From the NCBI GenBank assembly GCA_002189035.1, contig CM007989.1, positions 5,053,001 through 5,117,000 on the forward strand: 64,000 nucleotides of DNA. Reading direction: 5' to 3'. This DNA is from Utricularia gibba. Taxonomy: Eukaryota; Streptophyta; Magnoliopsida; Lamiales; Lentibulariaceae. The notes below the pieces were generated by a model. The model worked only from the letters and a program-made list of their open reading frames with translations. It had not been told where the DNA came from and searched no databases. How positions within the stretch are numbered: the stretch's first letter is position 1; every line of letters begins with the position of its first letter. Of this stretch, positions 24,525 to 35,315 are shown piece after piece. The position numbers were made by a program, and so were the translations under genes.

Positions 24525-25950
24525 CTAACTTCTGTCGGCTTCCATCTTCATGCGAATCATATCTCTTAAAAAATCCATTGAATCATCTTGATTATCATTT
24601 GAAACATCAATGGGATCCTGGTCATCATACTCTTCCAAATCAGCTAAAAAGTCTAGATCATCAGTGTTCATGATTCGAATAAAATTGTGTAGAGCCATTG
24701 TGATGATCATAAACCTAACTTGTGTCTTCCAGGATAAAGGTGAAGGAAAGCTAGTTACTAGCTTGAATTTCTTCTTCCATATTCCAAATGATCTTTCAAT
24801 CGAACTTCAAAGTGATGAATGTTTGAAATTGAATAGCTCTCTTCCATTTTGAAGCGAAGGATTTCGATGAAACTCTGGAAGATGATATCTCTCCCTCCTA
24901 TATGTTGCTAAAAAACCTTTCCTATTTGCATATCCAGAGTCCACGAGATAGTATTTTCCTGCATATAAACATTAGAATCATTACTCTTATAACTATAATA
25001 AGCTCATAATCACTTCACATTGTGGTGGCATTTGGAATCCAGATTGTGAATCACAAATGGCAGCATTAAGCACACGTGAACCATGGGCTGCACCCTCCCA
25101 ACCAGCAGCAACAAAGGTGAAACAAAGATTAAAAATTACACGCAGCCATAATGTTTTGAGTCGGTTTTCCTTTCCTCCCGATAAATGGAATTTGACTTTT
25201 AGGTGGAAGAATAGCATCAACACGAGTGCCATCTATTGCCCCTACGCAATCCTATCCAAATCATCTCAAGTAAATTAGACAATGGTATCAACAACAAAGA
25301 TTGTTTAAGGTTTAGTAGATAACCTGAAAATATCAAACATAACTATCATCATTTTGAATTTCTAGATGAGTCATATTATGAGATCGAAACAAACAAATCC
25401 AATCCTTAGATATCTTCAAACAAGCTTTAGCAACTGATCGTATTGATCTATTAGTTGTCCATGCTATACAATATAAAATGGATCATTTATCCACAAAATA
25501 GTTATGAAAAACACTTCAGAGCATATTAAACAAGTATCATACTTGAATGCTGATATTCCTCAGCAAGGTGATGTTGATTATGAGCTTGGCCAACATATTG
25601 AAGAAAATGAGCAACTTGTTGCCTGATTGAAAGATTACCAATAGGTTTCAAACTATAAGAACTTCTCAACAACTCATAAATGTGGTAAAAAACATTAGTT
25701 CTCGTCCACAACTTATTGTAGCATCTTATTGGATTTTCATTTAACAAATCTTTTAACATTTCAGCTCCCGAATACTTCCTAATTTTACATGGCAATCTGC
25801 GTATTTGATTCCTGTAATATTGAGCAATTAACGATGAAACACTCACAACAATTTTTTCCAGATCTTGTTGTCTTCGTGATCATTTATCTTCTTCATTGTT
25901 CTCAAAATCATACGGAGAGATGGAGTATGATTCAATTTCTTCAATCATTT
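24525..25950 (-). pseudogene. PIF/Harbinger DDE transposase, broken
   Basis: The enzyme would cut and join transposon ends by a DDE nuclease. From the N-terminus: EKIVVSVSSLIAQYYRNQIR, MLKDLLNENPIRCYNKLW and LSIRQQVAHFLQYVGQ (25526-25846), matching the helix-turn-helix part. The catalytic part has DCVGAIDGTRVDAILPP with the first Asp. After a frameshift comes FVAAGWEGAAHGSRVLNAAI, where the second catalytic Asp (usual HDSR) is Gly. Then GKYYLVDSGYANRKGFL, a TGA where Arg is usual after KHSSL, and SSIERSFGIWKKKF with the catalytic Glu. MALHNFIR follows, with an acidic tail. It has at least one frameshift, stops, and loss of a catalytic residue, so it is dead. It converges with ORF1. Confidence 0.9.
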
Positions 25951-27274
25951 CCCCCAAGCTTACTGAAAACTAATCCAAGAAATAAAAATGAATGAGTTTT
26001 TGAAAATGATCAGTACCATTGAAAGTGTTGACAATCTTCAATCCAAGCAAAATTTATTGTATGAAGGTGGATGCCCAATGGCCAAATCCTACAAAAGAAG
26101 ATGGATAAGTTGGATAGTTTTTTATTTTTTTAATATAAAAGGGTATAATAGTAATTAAAATAAAAAAAGTTATTTTTTTAGAGTTGTATTTATCAAACAG
26201 ATTTTAGATTTTTCAGAATTAAAGTATATTTTGCAAATTTTTCTCCCATAAAAATGCTTCTAAAAAAGTATTTTTTGGAATCAATTTAAATGAATCAATT
26301 CCAAACAGAACTTAAAACTTGCCTATGTGTGTGTCTAAACCTTTAGAAGTGATTTTCTTTTGCAAATTTTGGTAGTATTATTCTAAAATAGTGTTATTCA
26401 TTAATGGGTATAATATTGTACCTCGTTTAGTAAGATTATAGAATCAATCATATCACCAAAGCCCTTTCACCTTTTCTAATAATTCATATTTTCCGCAAAG
26501 TCAATTCTAACCTGTACACTTAATAGAAAAATTAGATCGAATGTGTCTTACTGATGATTTTCGATAAACCCTTCTCTTTAAGTGCTTGAGATCAATTTAA
26601 GATTCTTCCACACTTCCTTAAGATTATATGGTACTAAAGATCATTTTAGTTGAAAAAACGTGATGAAATATATAATCAAACATTAAATTAAGTGTTGAAC
26701 AAGGCAAAAAAGTTATATATGCAGGACATGTGCGAGCAATGGATCATCATATATTTTTAACCGCAAGCGTCTACACGTACATGTTTGACTCTAACATGAA
26801 ATTAAATATGAAAATACAAAAAAATAAAGAAGAAATGTACTAAAAAATGTCTCTGATGGTTGAGAGAATTGAGTATTTATAGGAGATGAAATCTGAATCT
26901 TATGGTAAGGTTGTTTTATGGGCTTGAATAAGAACTTTATCCAAATCTTTTATCTAAATATTTTAAGATCATCTTTAAGTATTTATCATATTCACGAATT
27001 TTGAACTAAATCTTCTTCTTTTGACCAATTATTGGATTGAGATTCATACGACATCAAATTCATAAATTGGTAGGCCTTGATTTTTTTTTAAATTGATCCA
27101 AAAATATCCTAAAATTCACAAAATGCAACTTTTCTAAAGAAAAATCAAATCAGTGTAAAAGATGCAAAATCAATTGAAAATAATGAGAAATTAGAGTTTT
27201 AAGTAGGTAAAAATAATTCTTAAGAATAATAAAAAAATATGTTTTAGAAACATGTAAAATCACTTATTAGCAAT

Positions 27275-28217
27275 TGTAAGTTTAAGTATTGTCTAACATA
27301 GACAGTTTTGTAGAATGCATATTGATAAAAAAATTTAACTATTACAATGATTACATATAGGATCTATCAACTTTGAATATAAAGTAAAATTATCATAGCT
27401 TGTACATTACTCTATAATTTTATTCGTTCACACATAGGTATTGATCCAATAGAAGCAGAAATAATTGAGAATTATGTGGAGGATGATTCGGATAATGGTT
27501 GGTTGCAGAAAAAGAATTCATAATTGATTTGGAAAGTACTACTAAATGGGCTGTGTGGAGAGATAGTTTGGTACAAGATATGTGGAATGAGTAATTGAAA
27601 ATATGATTGTTTCTTAAATTGTTCCCAAGGATGGTACTATTTCTTTGCATTTAACCCTTGCATATTGTGATTAAAGCTGCTATGGGTTTATTTTCTTGAA
27701 TGATTAGATGTGAGTTGAGTTAATATGCTTCTCAATCCATTTTTTTTCATTATGTTTACTTAATCCTTTCCCTTCATATAATTCTTGTAAAGATATGAAA
27801 AATGAGTTCATTCATCATCCATGTGTTGTTTATATCCATCCAATCATATATTTATTTTACTTCTTAACTATTTATTTATAAAGTAAACTATATTTATTTT
27901 AACAAATAAACTCTACACAATAAATGTATTTATTCATCACCCCATATCTTATCTTCATTTCAGTTGTTCATGTAAATAAATATAATTAATCAAAGTTTAT
28001 CATATATTCATATACATATTATTTTATGAAGATATCTACATCTTTATTTGCAAGAATAACACAATTCAATGAATGTAGAGACACAAATCAACAATTTCAA
28101 AAAAAAATTTAGAATCTAAACAGAAAGTAAATAAATATAAGTCTCATTATTTATAAGTTCGCATTAATCTACATAGCAAAATAGATCAAGCATGAAAATG
28201 GATAACAACTTCGGAAG
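27275..28217. other. Intergenic, AT-rich
   Basis: No gene supported; only short frames (for example 27420-27650, minus) without motifs. Confidence 0.45.
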
Positions 28218-29273
28218 CTAAAAGGTAGCAGCAATAACTTTCACCATGACCATACGTCGACATTCATCTGCTCTCAAAAATAAATGCATCTTACCTTGAC
28301 TGGACATTATCAATTCACCCACCTTCATAAGTGTTGAATCATCTATTTCAAGTGGTAATGAAAAAATAATATCAGCCACTTGTTCTTGTTTTTCCATCAT
28401 TAATGTACCATGACCAAGTCTCAATCTAAGTTGGTCTATTGCTTCAGCTGTAACATCAGTCATTTTTTCCATTTGGGCTCCTAATTCTGCACTCTTGGAA
28501 GATTCAATCTTCCTCTTCATAGGCAACTTGGTTTTTAATGCAGATAAGTTATGTAACATGTCACTAGGATATTCTGAAAACATTGGCTGCAAGAAAGATG
28601 ATTCAATATCATTAAGAACAATAGAAGGATTATCCTTATCATTTTCATGAGCATCTTCAACAAACTCATTACATCCAACTGTGAATTCTCCAGTTGCACG
28701 ATCTCGTTCAAATATTTATTCCCAATCCAGAAACAATGGAAATGGTTTATTCCTCAACATTTTCAATTTTGGATTATTCTGCAAAGATACATAAAATTGT
28801 AACAATTAACAATACTATATTGAATATCATATTATCTCAAATAAAAATTTGTACCTGAATTATTTCATGCCAAATTTCTGGTGTGGCATCAATCAACAAT
28901 TTGAGGCATTCCAACCTATTCCAAAACAGTTTAAGAAATTTAAAATATCATAATATACCTTTTTCAATATATGAGGCTTCAACTGAACAGAGGGACTGCA
29001 CATCAATCTGATTGACTATATAATTTCAAAAATTCCACTTCAAGCTGCTCAAGATTTCCTGGATAAAATTCATTTTCACTCTTCCACTCAATTGATATAA
29101 TTATATGATATGTCGATATAAGAAATAACTCTTCTTCCATTGTCTACCTTCTTTTTTTTGTTGCCTTACCAGAATTTGATGGATTGTTATTGATACCAAT
29201 CTCTCCACATAAATTCTTGCCATCATCATTCAATCTAACAGTCTTCTTTCTAATATTTCTCCTTTTGTCCATG
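28218..29273 (-). pseudogene. Myb/SANT-like protein pseudogene
   Basis: A short first frame begins MDKRRNIRKKTVRLNDDG at 29273 and soon stops. Downstream pieces in shifted frames follow the family order: IEWKSENEFYPGNLEQLEVE (usual W..NGF.PG.L..LE), LKPHILKKVYYDILNFL, FGIGWN, and LLIDATPEIWHEIIQ. A visible intron (about 28786-28854) comes next, then NNPKLKMLRNKPFPLFLDWE, a TAA, and IFERDRATGEF (usual FGKDRATG). The last 124 residues (28218-28592) are open and helical with MEKMTDVTAEAIDQLRLRLG. Several frameshifts and stops make it dead. No matching transposase was seen nearby. It could be another non-autonomous Harbinger remnant or a dead host gene. Confidence 0.75.
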
Positions 29274-30469
29274 ATTATCTAATGAAGACAAATGAAAAAG
29301 CTAAATTACATGGATTCGAAAGTAAAAATTTTTAAGAATGTGACTGTGGAGAGAGTCGATAAACTCTACTCCTTTGCTTTGGAATTGATGGTACATGGAA
29401 GAGACGGTGGCTTGGAGAAGATACATTAAATATGAGAAATTATTTTAAGGTTAAAAATATAAATTAATAAAAATATAAATAGATATATTGATATATATAT
29501 ATATATCTCAGTTTTTAGTTTTTTTTTTTTTATTTTCAATGTACCAAACATGACACATAATCTCTTCATAAGCTCATGATACTTTCATGCTCTTGATTTA
29601 ATGATTGGACCAAGTGAAATTATTGAAGGATCAATGAGCTTCTGTCCTTCATCTTTAATGTCTTTATCTTTGGCATGTATGATCTCATTATTAGCTGAGT
29701 TCTTCTTCATCCTCTTCTTCTCCATGGTTTTGTGATTTTTCTTCTAGATTTCTTCTTTTAGAATACTTTTGTGTGTTCTAGAAGTTCTGAAATTTTTTCT
29801 CTCTCCCCCTTCCTTTTCTTCAAAAATCTCCTTTTTGTATTCTTTGGATTTTGTATAATCTCTTTCATTCCTTTTTTCTCCATGTTCTTAGTATGTTTTA
29901 CTGTGCATTTTCGTCTCTTAAGGATTTAGATTATTGAGAATGGTGTGTTGCTCTAAGAAAAATATTTAAATCAAAGATTAGAGCTGAATCTAGGATTTAG
30001 TTCCAATCCAAAGTAAAATATGTAGAACAGCATTGCCAATTGCAAAAATCATAATTTTATAACATGATATTATCCATTTTTTAATCTTAAAATATTGAAA
30101 ACTGTGTGTTATCAAATCTCCTTCAGTTTCTAGATTCAGCAACACTGTTCTCCTACCATAACACCACAGGAAACAGCATTAGCTGGTTATTGTAGTGCAT
30201 AACAAAGATAAACACACAAGAGCAGTATCACATACAGGTAGACCAATCTGAATGCTGGAGCATAAACATCCACATATCATAATTGACATTTGAATGTTAC
30301 ATACGAATACTTAACCTGCTCCATTTCATTGTATAACTCTTTGCTGACATCTAGTATGTTAGCCACATGAAGCCAATACCAAATTTAAATAAGAAATCCA
30401 CAAGCGAATAGTATTCCTTTTTCCAATTATAAATGTTTGAACTAATATGAGACTGTGCTCATATAACAA
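29274..30469. other. Intergenic with LTR-like remnant
   Basis: No gene. About 29950-30070 matches, in reverse orientation, the start of the 15294 LTR-like repeat (ATATCATGTTATAAAAT). Termini were not defined. Confidence 0.4.
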
Positions 30470-30714
30470 ATCCCGACCTATATTTAAGAAAAACAGATTC
30501 AATTGCTTGGTGATAACCTGCTCTAAACCCATTTTCTACATTCATCTTGCACTATTTGTTTTAAGACATCAATCAAATCTTTCATCTCTTTGGGTTTCCA
30601 TTGGCATTTGGATTTCCTGTCACCAACATCTTCATTTCTATTATCATTATTTTTATTCTTCATTCTTTTATCAAATAAATCATAGTGGAGAGAAAAACAC
30701 AAGATAAGAAACAA
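30470..30714 (-). pseudogene. Myb/SANT-like N-terminal fragment
   Basis: KCQWKPKEMKDLIDVLKQIV is followed, after a frame change, by NVENGFRAGYHQAIESVFLK, the usual start of the Myb/SANT-like domain (W...E...LI..L and ENGF.PGY..AIE). The rest of the domain is missing. A short fragment, not a gene. Confidence 0.6.
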
Positions 30715-31239
30715 AAAAGTTTTACCACAACAAATATCAATTATTTACATAAATAACAACCGAAGGCTTCCTGGTGCGTTTATATTGGGGTTCTCAGGGG
30801 TATTCGGCAGGCCGTCTTCCTCAACGTTGGAAAACAAATTCAATATTGATGAGGAGTAGTGGGGCTCTTTCAAGGTGATAGAAGATTTTGAACAATCATA
30901 AGCTCTTGTTTCATCTACCGTGGCATCTCTGATATGTCAATTACCAATTATTTCAACAAACAATAATATTTATACCTTATTTCAAAAAATATCAATTACT
31001 GCATTAAACACCAAGATATTGATTAATAATAACAAATTTCGACCACAAATTTGGAAAACAGATAAATAACGTGCAGTGTCATGCAGGGCACCAAATCACA
31101 AAACGAAATACATACCGATACAATGACAAGAGTTGAGTGTGAATTGGAGATGGGTATCATCGGGCTGCACAATCGCGAACAAAAATTAAGAATTGCTGGG
31201 TTCAAAACCAATAGCTTTTATACATAATATATTTTGAAG
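30715..31239. other. Intergenic, unassigned
   Basis: No gene supported. The stretch at about 30770-30880 is somewhat GC-richer, but no motif was recognised. Confidence 0.4.
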
Positions 31240-32399
31240 TGATAAACGAAAAATTATGCAATGTCGTTAAATACAAATTTTCCTATCAAATAAATTTATA
31301 ACCTAATTCACATTCAAGCATGAAACAATTATGAGCATAGTGATTATGGTCGAACACGAAGAACAAGTGCTTGCTATGTGAAAGTTGATGCATGAAACTA
31401 GTGTCACGTTGGTAAAATTGGTCTTAGCTAGGACTAAGGCAGAACTAAAACGAAATACAGTAAAGAAAAGTAATAAGTTCTAGAGTTTGGTTGTTTCTAG
31501 AATGGAATGGGTGATGCCTTGGGACTCCTAGGAGATGTATGCTCATTATTAAACAAACTCACACAAACCACAAATCATACAACTAACTCACAAGATCTAG
31601 GTCTACCCGGATTCTTGTTTTTCCCCCTAATCTTTGGTCTACCTCTAATTAGGGTTATTAAGTTGGGTTTCACTACTTCCCCCTCCTGCATCTATCCTGG
31701 TTTGTTAAGGAAGTGGCGTGACTCATGGCTGTTTAGATCTAAAGGTTGATTAACATGTTTCTCCCCTTTTTACCCCAAAGCACCCCCTTAAGTACTTAGC
31801 CACTCATGCTTAAGATAAACGAAAGTGGAAAAGAAAACATCACCCACAGTGTGCTCATTTCACAGTCAAATACTAGAAAGCAAACAAGCAAGTAATATGA
31901 AGTGTCAACAAAAACTGAAAAACGTCACTAGCTACTGTTAGCTAGGAGTAATGTTCTTCGAAGACAGAAAATAATCTTGAACTTTAGCTTCGTTCCTGTT
32001 TGTCTTCCTTCTTCTTCCTCCCCAGAAAACCTTCCCAGAAAATGTGTTCGTGAGCCTCCAAGGGGAGATCTACTTATCTCTCAATCTTTCCTCCCTTTTT
32101 GTCCAAAATCTTACTTTCTCCCCTCCTTGGACTTTGTGTGTACTCTTTTTCAGACTTGTGTCACCTTTCCTGCCACCACACTGTTTATACTCGGCTCCTT
32201 GGGATTTGTGTTGCGACCCATGCTACATTACTCGAAAGGAACTGTTAGAAGGTTGGGACTAAATCGTGCAACTAAGACTAAAAGTGCACTCCTACGGTAC
32301 TTATGTGCAAAAATATAGAAACAGACAATTAAGCTTAATTTTTGTAGCATAAAATGAGTAAATTCCATGCATTGAGCCACTAAAAAATATGTGTTATCA
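31240..32399 (-). mobile_element. Solo LTR, 5-bp TSD TGAAG
   Basis: Read on minus, it starts TGATAACACATATTTTTTAG and ends TTTTTCGTTTATCA. TGAAG flanks both sides (31235-31239 and 32400-32404). It matches the 654-bp repeat at 52732-53385 along both ends, with extra internal sequence here. There is no internal region and no direct terminal repeat, so it is a solo LTR rather than a miniature complete element. The frames at 31977-32318 and 31507-31749 within it are not recognisable proteins. Confidence 0.85.
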
Positions 32400-33049
32400 T
32401 GAAGTTAAGTATATTTATGCAACTTTATCTAAAAATCATCTAAACTCACCTGTTGTAAGCTTGCATACCAATCAAATAATAATAAACCAGTTACTATACA
32501 CATTTTCATGCATAAACTCATGGATCTAGGTTTAAAGATATCAAAATAATTAATATCTAGACTAAACTTTAACCTGCGAACCGAGCACTAGGTGGTATCA
32601 TTTGGTGTGCTTTTGTCTATCAACCTATTTTTTAAATTGTTGAAAGAAACGTTTTATTTTTTAATTGTTGAAAAAATCATGAACCGTTTATATGAGCGGT
32701 TCGTATGGTTCAATTGTGATTCAAATCGTCATTGAATAACTCTTTTTTTTTTAAAAAAAATATTTTAAAATTTTTTTAATAAAAAAATAAAATTTAAATA
32801 TTTGAACACAATCTAATTACGATTTGACTATCGTGATTTATTTTTTAATATTTCAAAATGGTTATCAAATCATTATCATGAATGATTTACGCTATATCGG
32901 TTCAACTGGGAGTTATGAACAAAACTACAGCTAGTTATATTATTCCTGCATTGCCTTCAAGTTCAGGGCGAATCTCAGAATCATCCAGTTGGCCGAGCAG
33001 GGGAAGCAGGGATGAATTCTTTTGCCACTGGTGAATCAAAGAAGAGCAA
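32400..33049. other. Intergenic, AT-rich
   Basis: No gene was seen. It includes the likely 3' flank of the DUF569 gene. Confidence 0.5.
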
Positions 33050-34013
33050 TCATGCCGTCGTTAGCTTACCAGTGACTCTGATAAACAAGTGCGGAACATA
33101 TGGTGATGCTGTTAATATACCTACCTTTTGATGTAGGTGGAACAACGACAACGTGCATGGTAGCGTTGTTGGGAGGTAGAGCCAAACGAAGAGGATGAAG
33201 CTTCCCATTTACAATGTTCCTTGAGCAGATGATCGCATCTTCAATCCCTGTTAGCTCCTCCAACTCCTGAGCTAGTTCCTCGAGTCTATGCCCTTTGAAC
33301 TGAAAACGAGGAGCCTGAGCTCTAGTCTCAACCTCGCCATTGTCCCCAGCCACGTAGTAGTAGATAAGCCTGCCCTCTAATTTCATCTGTACATCCTCGG
33401 ATCCTGGCTGTGAATCATACGAGGCATTTCAACAAAAACGCTGAATGCGGTGGAATGAAGAAGAAAAACGAAACTGAGATACCTGGCTGGGACTTCGAAG
33501 ATGAAAAGAAGAAGATGGATCATAATCGTCCAAGGAAGCGGCTCGCGAAACCTTGGGAGGCGATTCAGGGCGGGCCTCGACGACATCGATCTCCCATAAG
33601 ACCCAATTCTGATGCCGATGGGGAATATCGTGCGTCACAGAGTTTCTCCACGGCGGCAATCCTCCATTTGCTCGCAAATAATTACCGTACCGTGTTTTAA
33701 GGCGGACTTTGGGACCATCTCTGATGGGTTCCCACTCCACCGATGAATCCAATCTCCGGGGTACGTTTTGTTCGACTTTCCGGCCGGTGACGCCCAGAAG
33801 AAACTCCGCGTCGGAGGCTCTTAGGTATCGGCCGAAACAGCTCTTAAAACGCACCACGTTGTCCACGCCGTCCACAAATTCCAACGTCCACACCACCGAT
33901 TTGGAGGTCCCGCACCGGTCCTGGAGCACCGTCTCCTCATCGGAATCGGCGGTCAAATATTTGTCGTGGTGGCTCTTCAGCCTCACCGATTTCGCCCTCC
34001 TGAAAAATTCCAT
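33050..34013 (-). CDS. DUF569-family protein, beta-trefoil plus C-terminal domain
   Basis: Exon 1 (34013-33483, 177 codons, phase 0) starts MEFFRRAKSVRLKSHHDKYL, the family start. The first domain continues with SVVWTLEFVDGVDNVVRFKS, CFGRYLRAS, VRLKTRYGNYLRANGG and PPWRNSVTHDIPH, a beta-trefoil of the actin-crosslinking-like (fascin-like) fold. After an intron (33387-33482), exon 2 (from 33386) gives the conserved C-terminal domain: MKLEGRLIYYYVAGDNGEVE, EELAQELEELTG, ICSRNIVNGKLHPLRLALPP and NNATMHVVVVPPTSK. The last exon is unsure: a GT donor at about 33124 and an acceptor before 33075 would end TGKLTTA at 33050. Unspliced reading-through instead ends at 33066. No biochemical role is established for the family. 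The longer open frame upstream to 34184 is taken as leader. Confidence 0.85.
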
Positions 34014-34589
34014 TCGACAAAACAAACCGTCATGTAACCTTACCCATCCCATCTTCTTTAACCGTTCCTTCTTCATATTTAAATTTGCAATTCCACCCCT
34101 CCGATGCACCCTCCCATTTTGTAAGATGCCCATCGACGGCTGTGTTTCTCCATAAACTGCAACTAAACGACAGACCCTAGACATCCCGTCGTTTCATGTG
34201 CACGTGTCGCAGGACGCCTTTAAAATAAATCCCCAAAATCATATTGCACGTCCTTCTCGAGTCTTGTTGTAAATGTGCGTACTGCCCTCCACTGCCAAGG
34301 AACTATTAAAATTATTCATTGGGGTGTCTCTCCAACCAATCTTTTCTTTAATTAAAAGATTCAAGTAATATAGTGTTTCGTCCATAAATTTTTAAAACAT
34401 ATTTACATAAAATGCAAAAGATTGTAAACTTTTTTTTTTAAATTTGAAAAATGATGTACTCTTCAAGTTCTAGAAGCTATTGAAAAGTAATGTTGTGTCT
34501 TTGTTGTAGTTAGCCGGGCAGCAAAATATGATGAACTTAGGATGAAACCTGCAATAAGGAGGTGAAAATATGGAAACAAAGACAAGCTT
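34014..34589. other. Upstream region of DUF569 gene
   Basis: This holds the likely promoter and leader of the minus-strand DUF569 gene. The first roughly 200 bp are GC-richer, then AT-rich up to the copia boundary. No other gene was seen. Confidence 0.5.
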
Positions 34590-34627
34590 AGCATAGATAA
34601 AATATGTTTTATTGTGCATTCATCGCC

Positions 34628-34895
34628 TGATGGGGTACAAATAGGGAATAATCAGCCAATCTCTGAAAAGCTGCCAAAAGAGATCCTGAAGGGATAATGC
34701 CGGTCGATAGACTGATATATGTCAGATATGGCCATATGGCACAGTTTGAAAAGTGGCCGAATTACGGCATGACAAACGACTGATATCTGAAAAGCGAGAT
34801 CGCATTGCAGGAGCACAAGGCAGCCGACGTTTGCAGACACCAGGATTCGGTCAGGTCGAAATCTCCTATAAGTAGAAGAAACCACAACAGAGAGG
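34628..34895 (+). repeat. Element A 5' LTR, first part
   Basis: It matches the first part of the 3' LTR at 47750. It carries CTCCTATAAGTAG, a likely TATA region. It is interrupted at AGAGG by element B and resumes at 42925-42929 (the TSD copy) and onward to about 43105. Confidence 0.85.
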
Positions 34896-35315
34896 TGATG
34901 AATGTTGGGAATGGGTTGCTAAGTGTCGCGGTTTAGCATATTCAACGCATCAAAAGATATTTATAAACTAAGCTAATCTACTACACAAATCACAAGAATT
35001 AATGTAGTGTGGAAGGCAAGGGTCGAATCCGCAGGGAATGGTTGTAATTTCCTGAAGTTTAACACATTTACTGGAAACAAGGGGGTTTTCTGGGATTTAA
35101 GTCTAATGCGGGTAAGACGTAAAATAACAGTTACTGGAATAAACGAGTTGCAGGGATGAAGAGGGACTGAAATTAACGTGAAGGTGCATAAAACATAAAA
35201 TAAAAGTAATTTGGCTGGGTTTTACACTAGGGTCTAGCTCTTGTGTCACTCAAGAGAGCCCTTAGGCTTAAACCCAGCTTGGAACGCTTGAAAACAGAGT
35301 AATAGTTTGCAGAAA
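34776..35315. repeat. 540-bp direct repeat, left copy
   Basis: It consists of 120 bp of element A LTR plus the first 420 bp of element B LTR, and recurs at 41591-42129. See the right copy. The right edge (CAGAAA) joins directly into the 3' part of B's envelope-position ORF. Confidence 0.85.

Larger units (their letters stand above)
22139..26311. mobile_element. Degenerate PIF/Harbinger transposon
   Basis: Terminal inverted repeats are imperfect: left AAAGCTCTATTTGAAAGTG, right (complement) TAAGTTCTGTTTGGAATTG. TTA occurs on both sides (22136-22138 and 26312-26314), the usual 3-bp Harbinger TSD. The left end has about five extra bases (CTAAA) before the match, so the exact terminus is approximate. 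Inside are a Myb/SANT-like ORF1 on plus and a transposase on minus, facing each other. Both are broken. It is inserted in the solo LTR at 21964-27269. Confidence 0.85.
21964..27269 (-). mobile_element. Solo LTR, copy 2, split by a Harbinger element
   Basis: The LTR consists of 21964-22138 and 26315-27269 on the minus strand. It is flanked by GCAAT on both sides (21959-21963 and 27270-27274), a 5-bp TSD typical of LTR retrotransposons. It aligns along its length with 14130-15260, including a TATAAATA box (complement of 26874-26881). The 4.2-kb insert lies at a TTA in the LTR; the unsplit copy reads straight through this point. No internal retrotransposon region is present, so it is a solo LTR. 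Confidence 0.8.

Noticed and set aside
31507-32318. Plus-strand frames up to 113 residues
   Set aside because: They lie within the solo LTR at 31240-32399 and are not shared as intact frames by the copy at 52732-53385.
33709-34155. 148-residue plus-strand frame
   Set aside because: Antisense shadow of DUF569 exon 1 and its leader.
34014-34184. N-terminal extension of the DUF569 frame
   Set aside because: Family proteins start at MEFF; the upstream 57 codons have no family similarity and are taken as leader.
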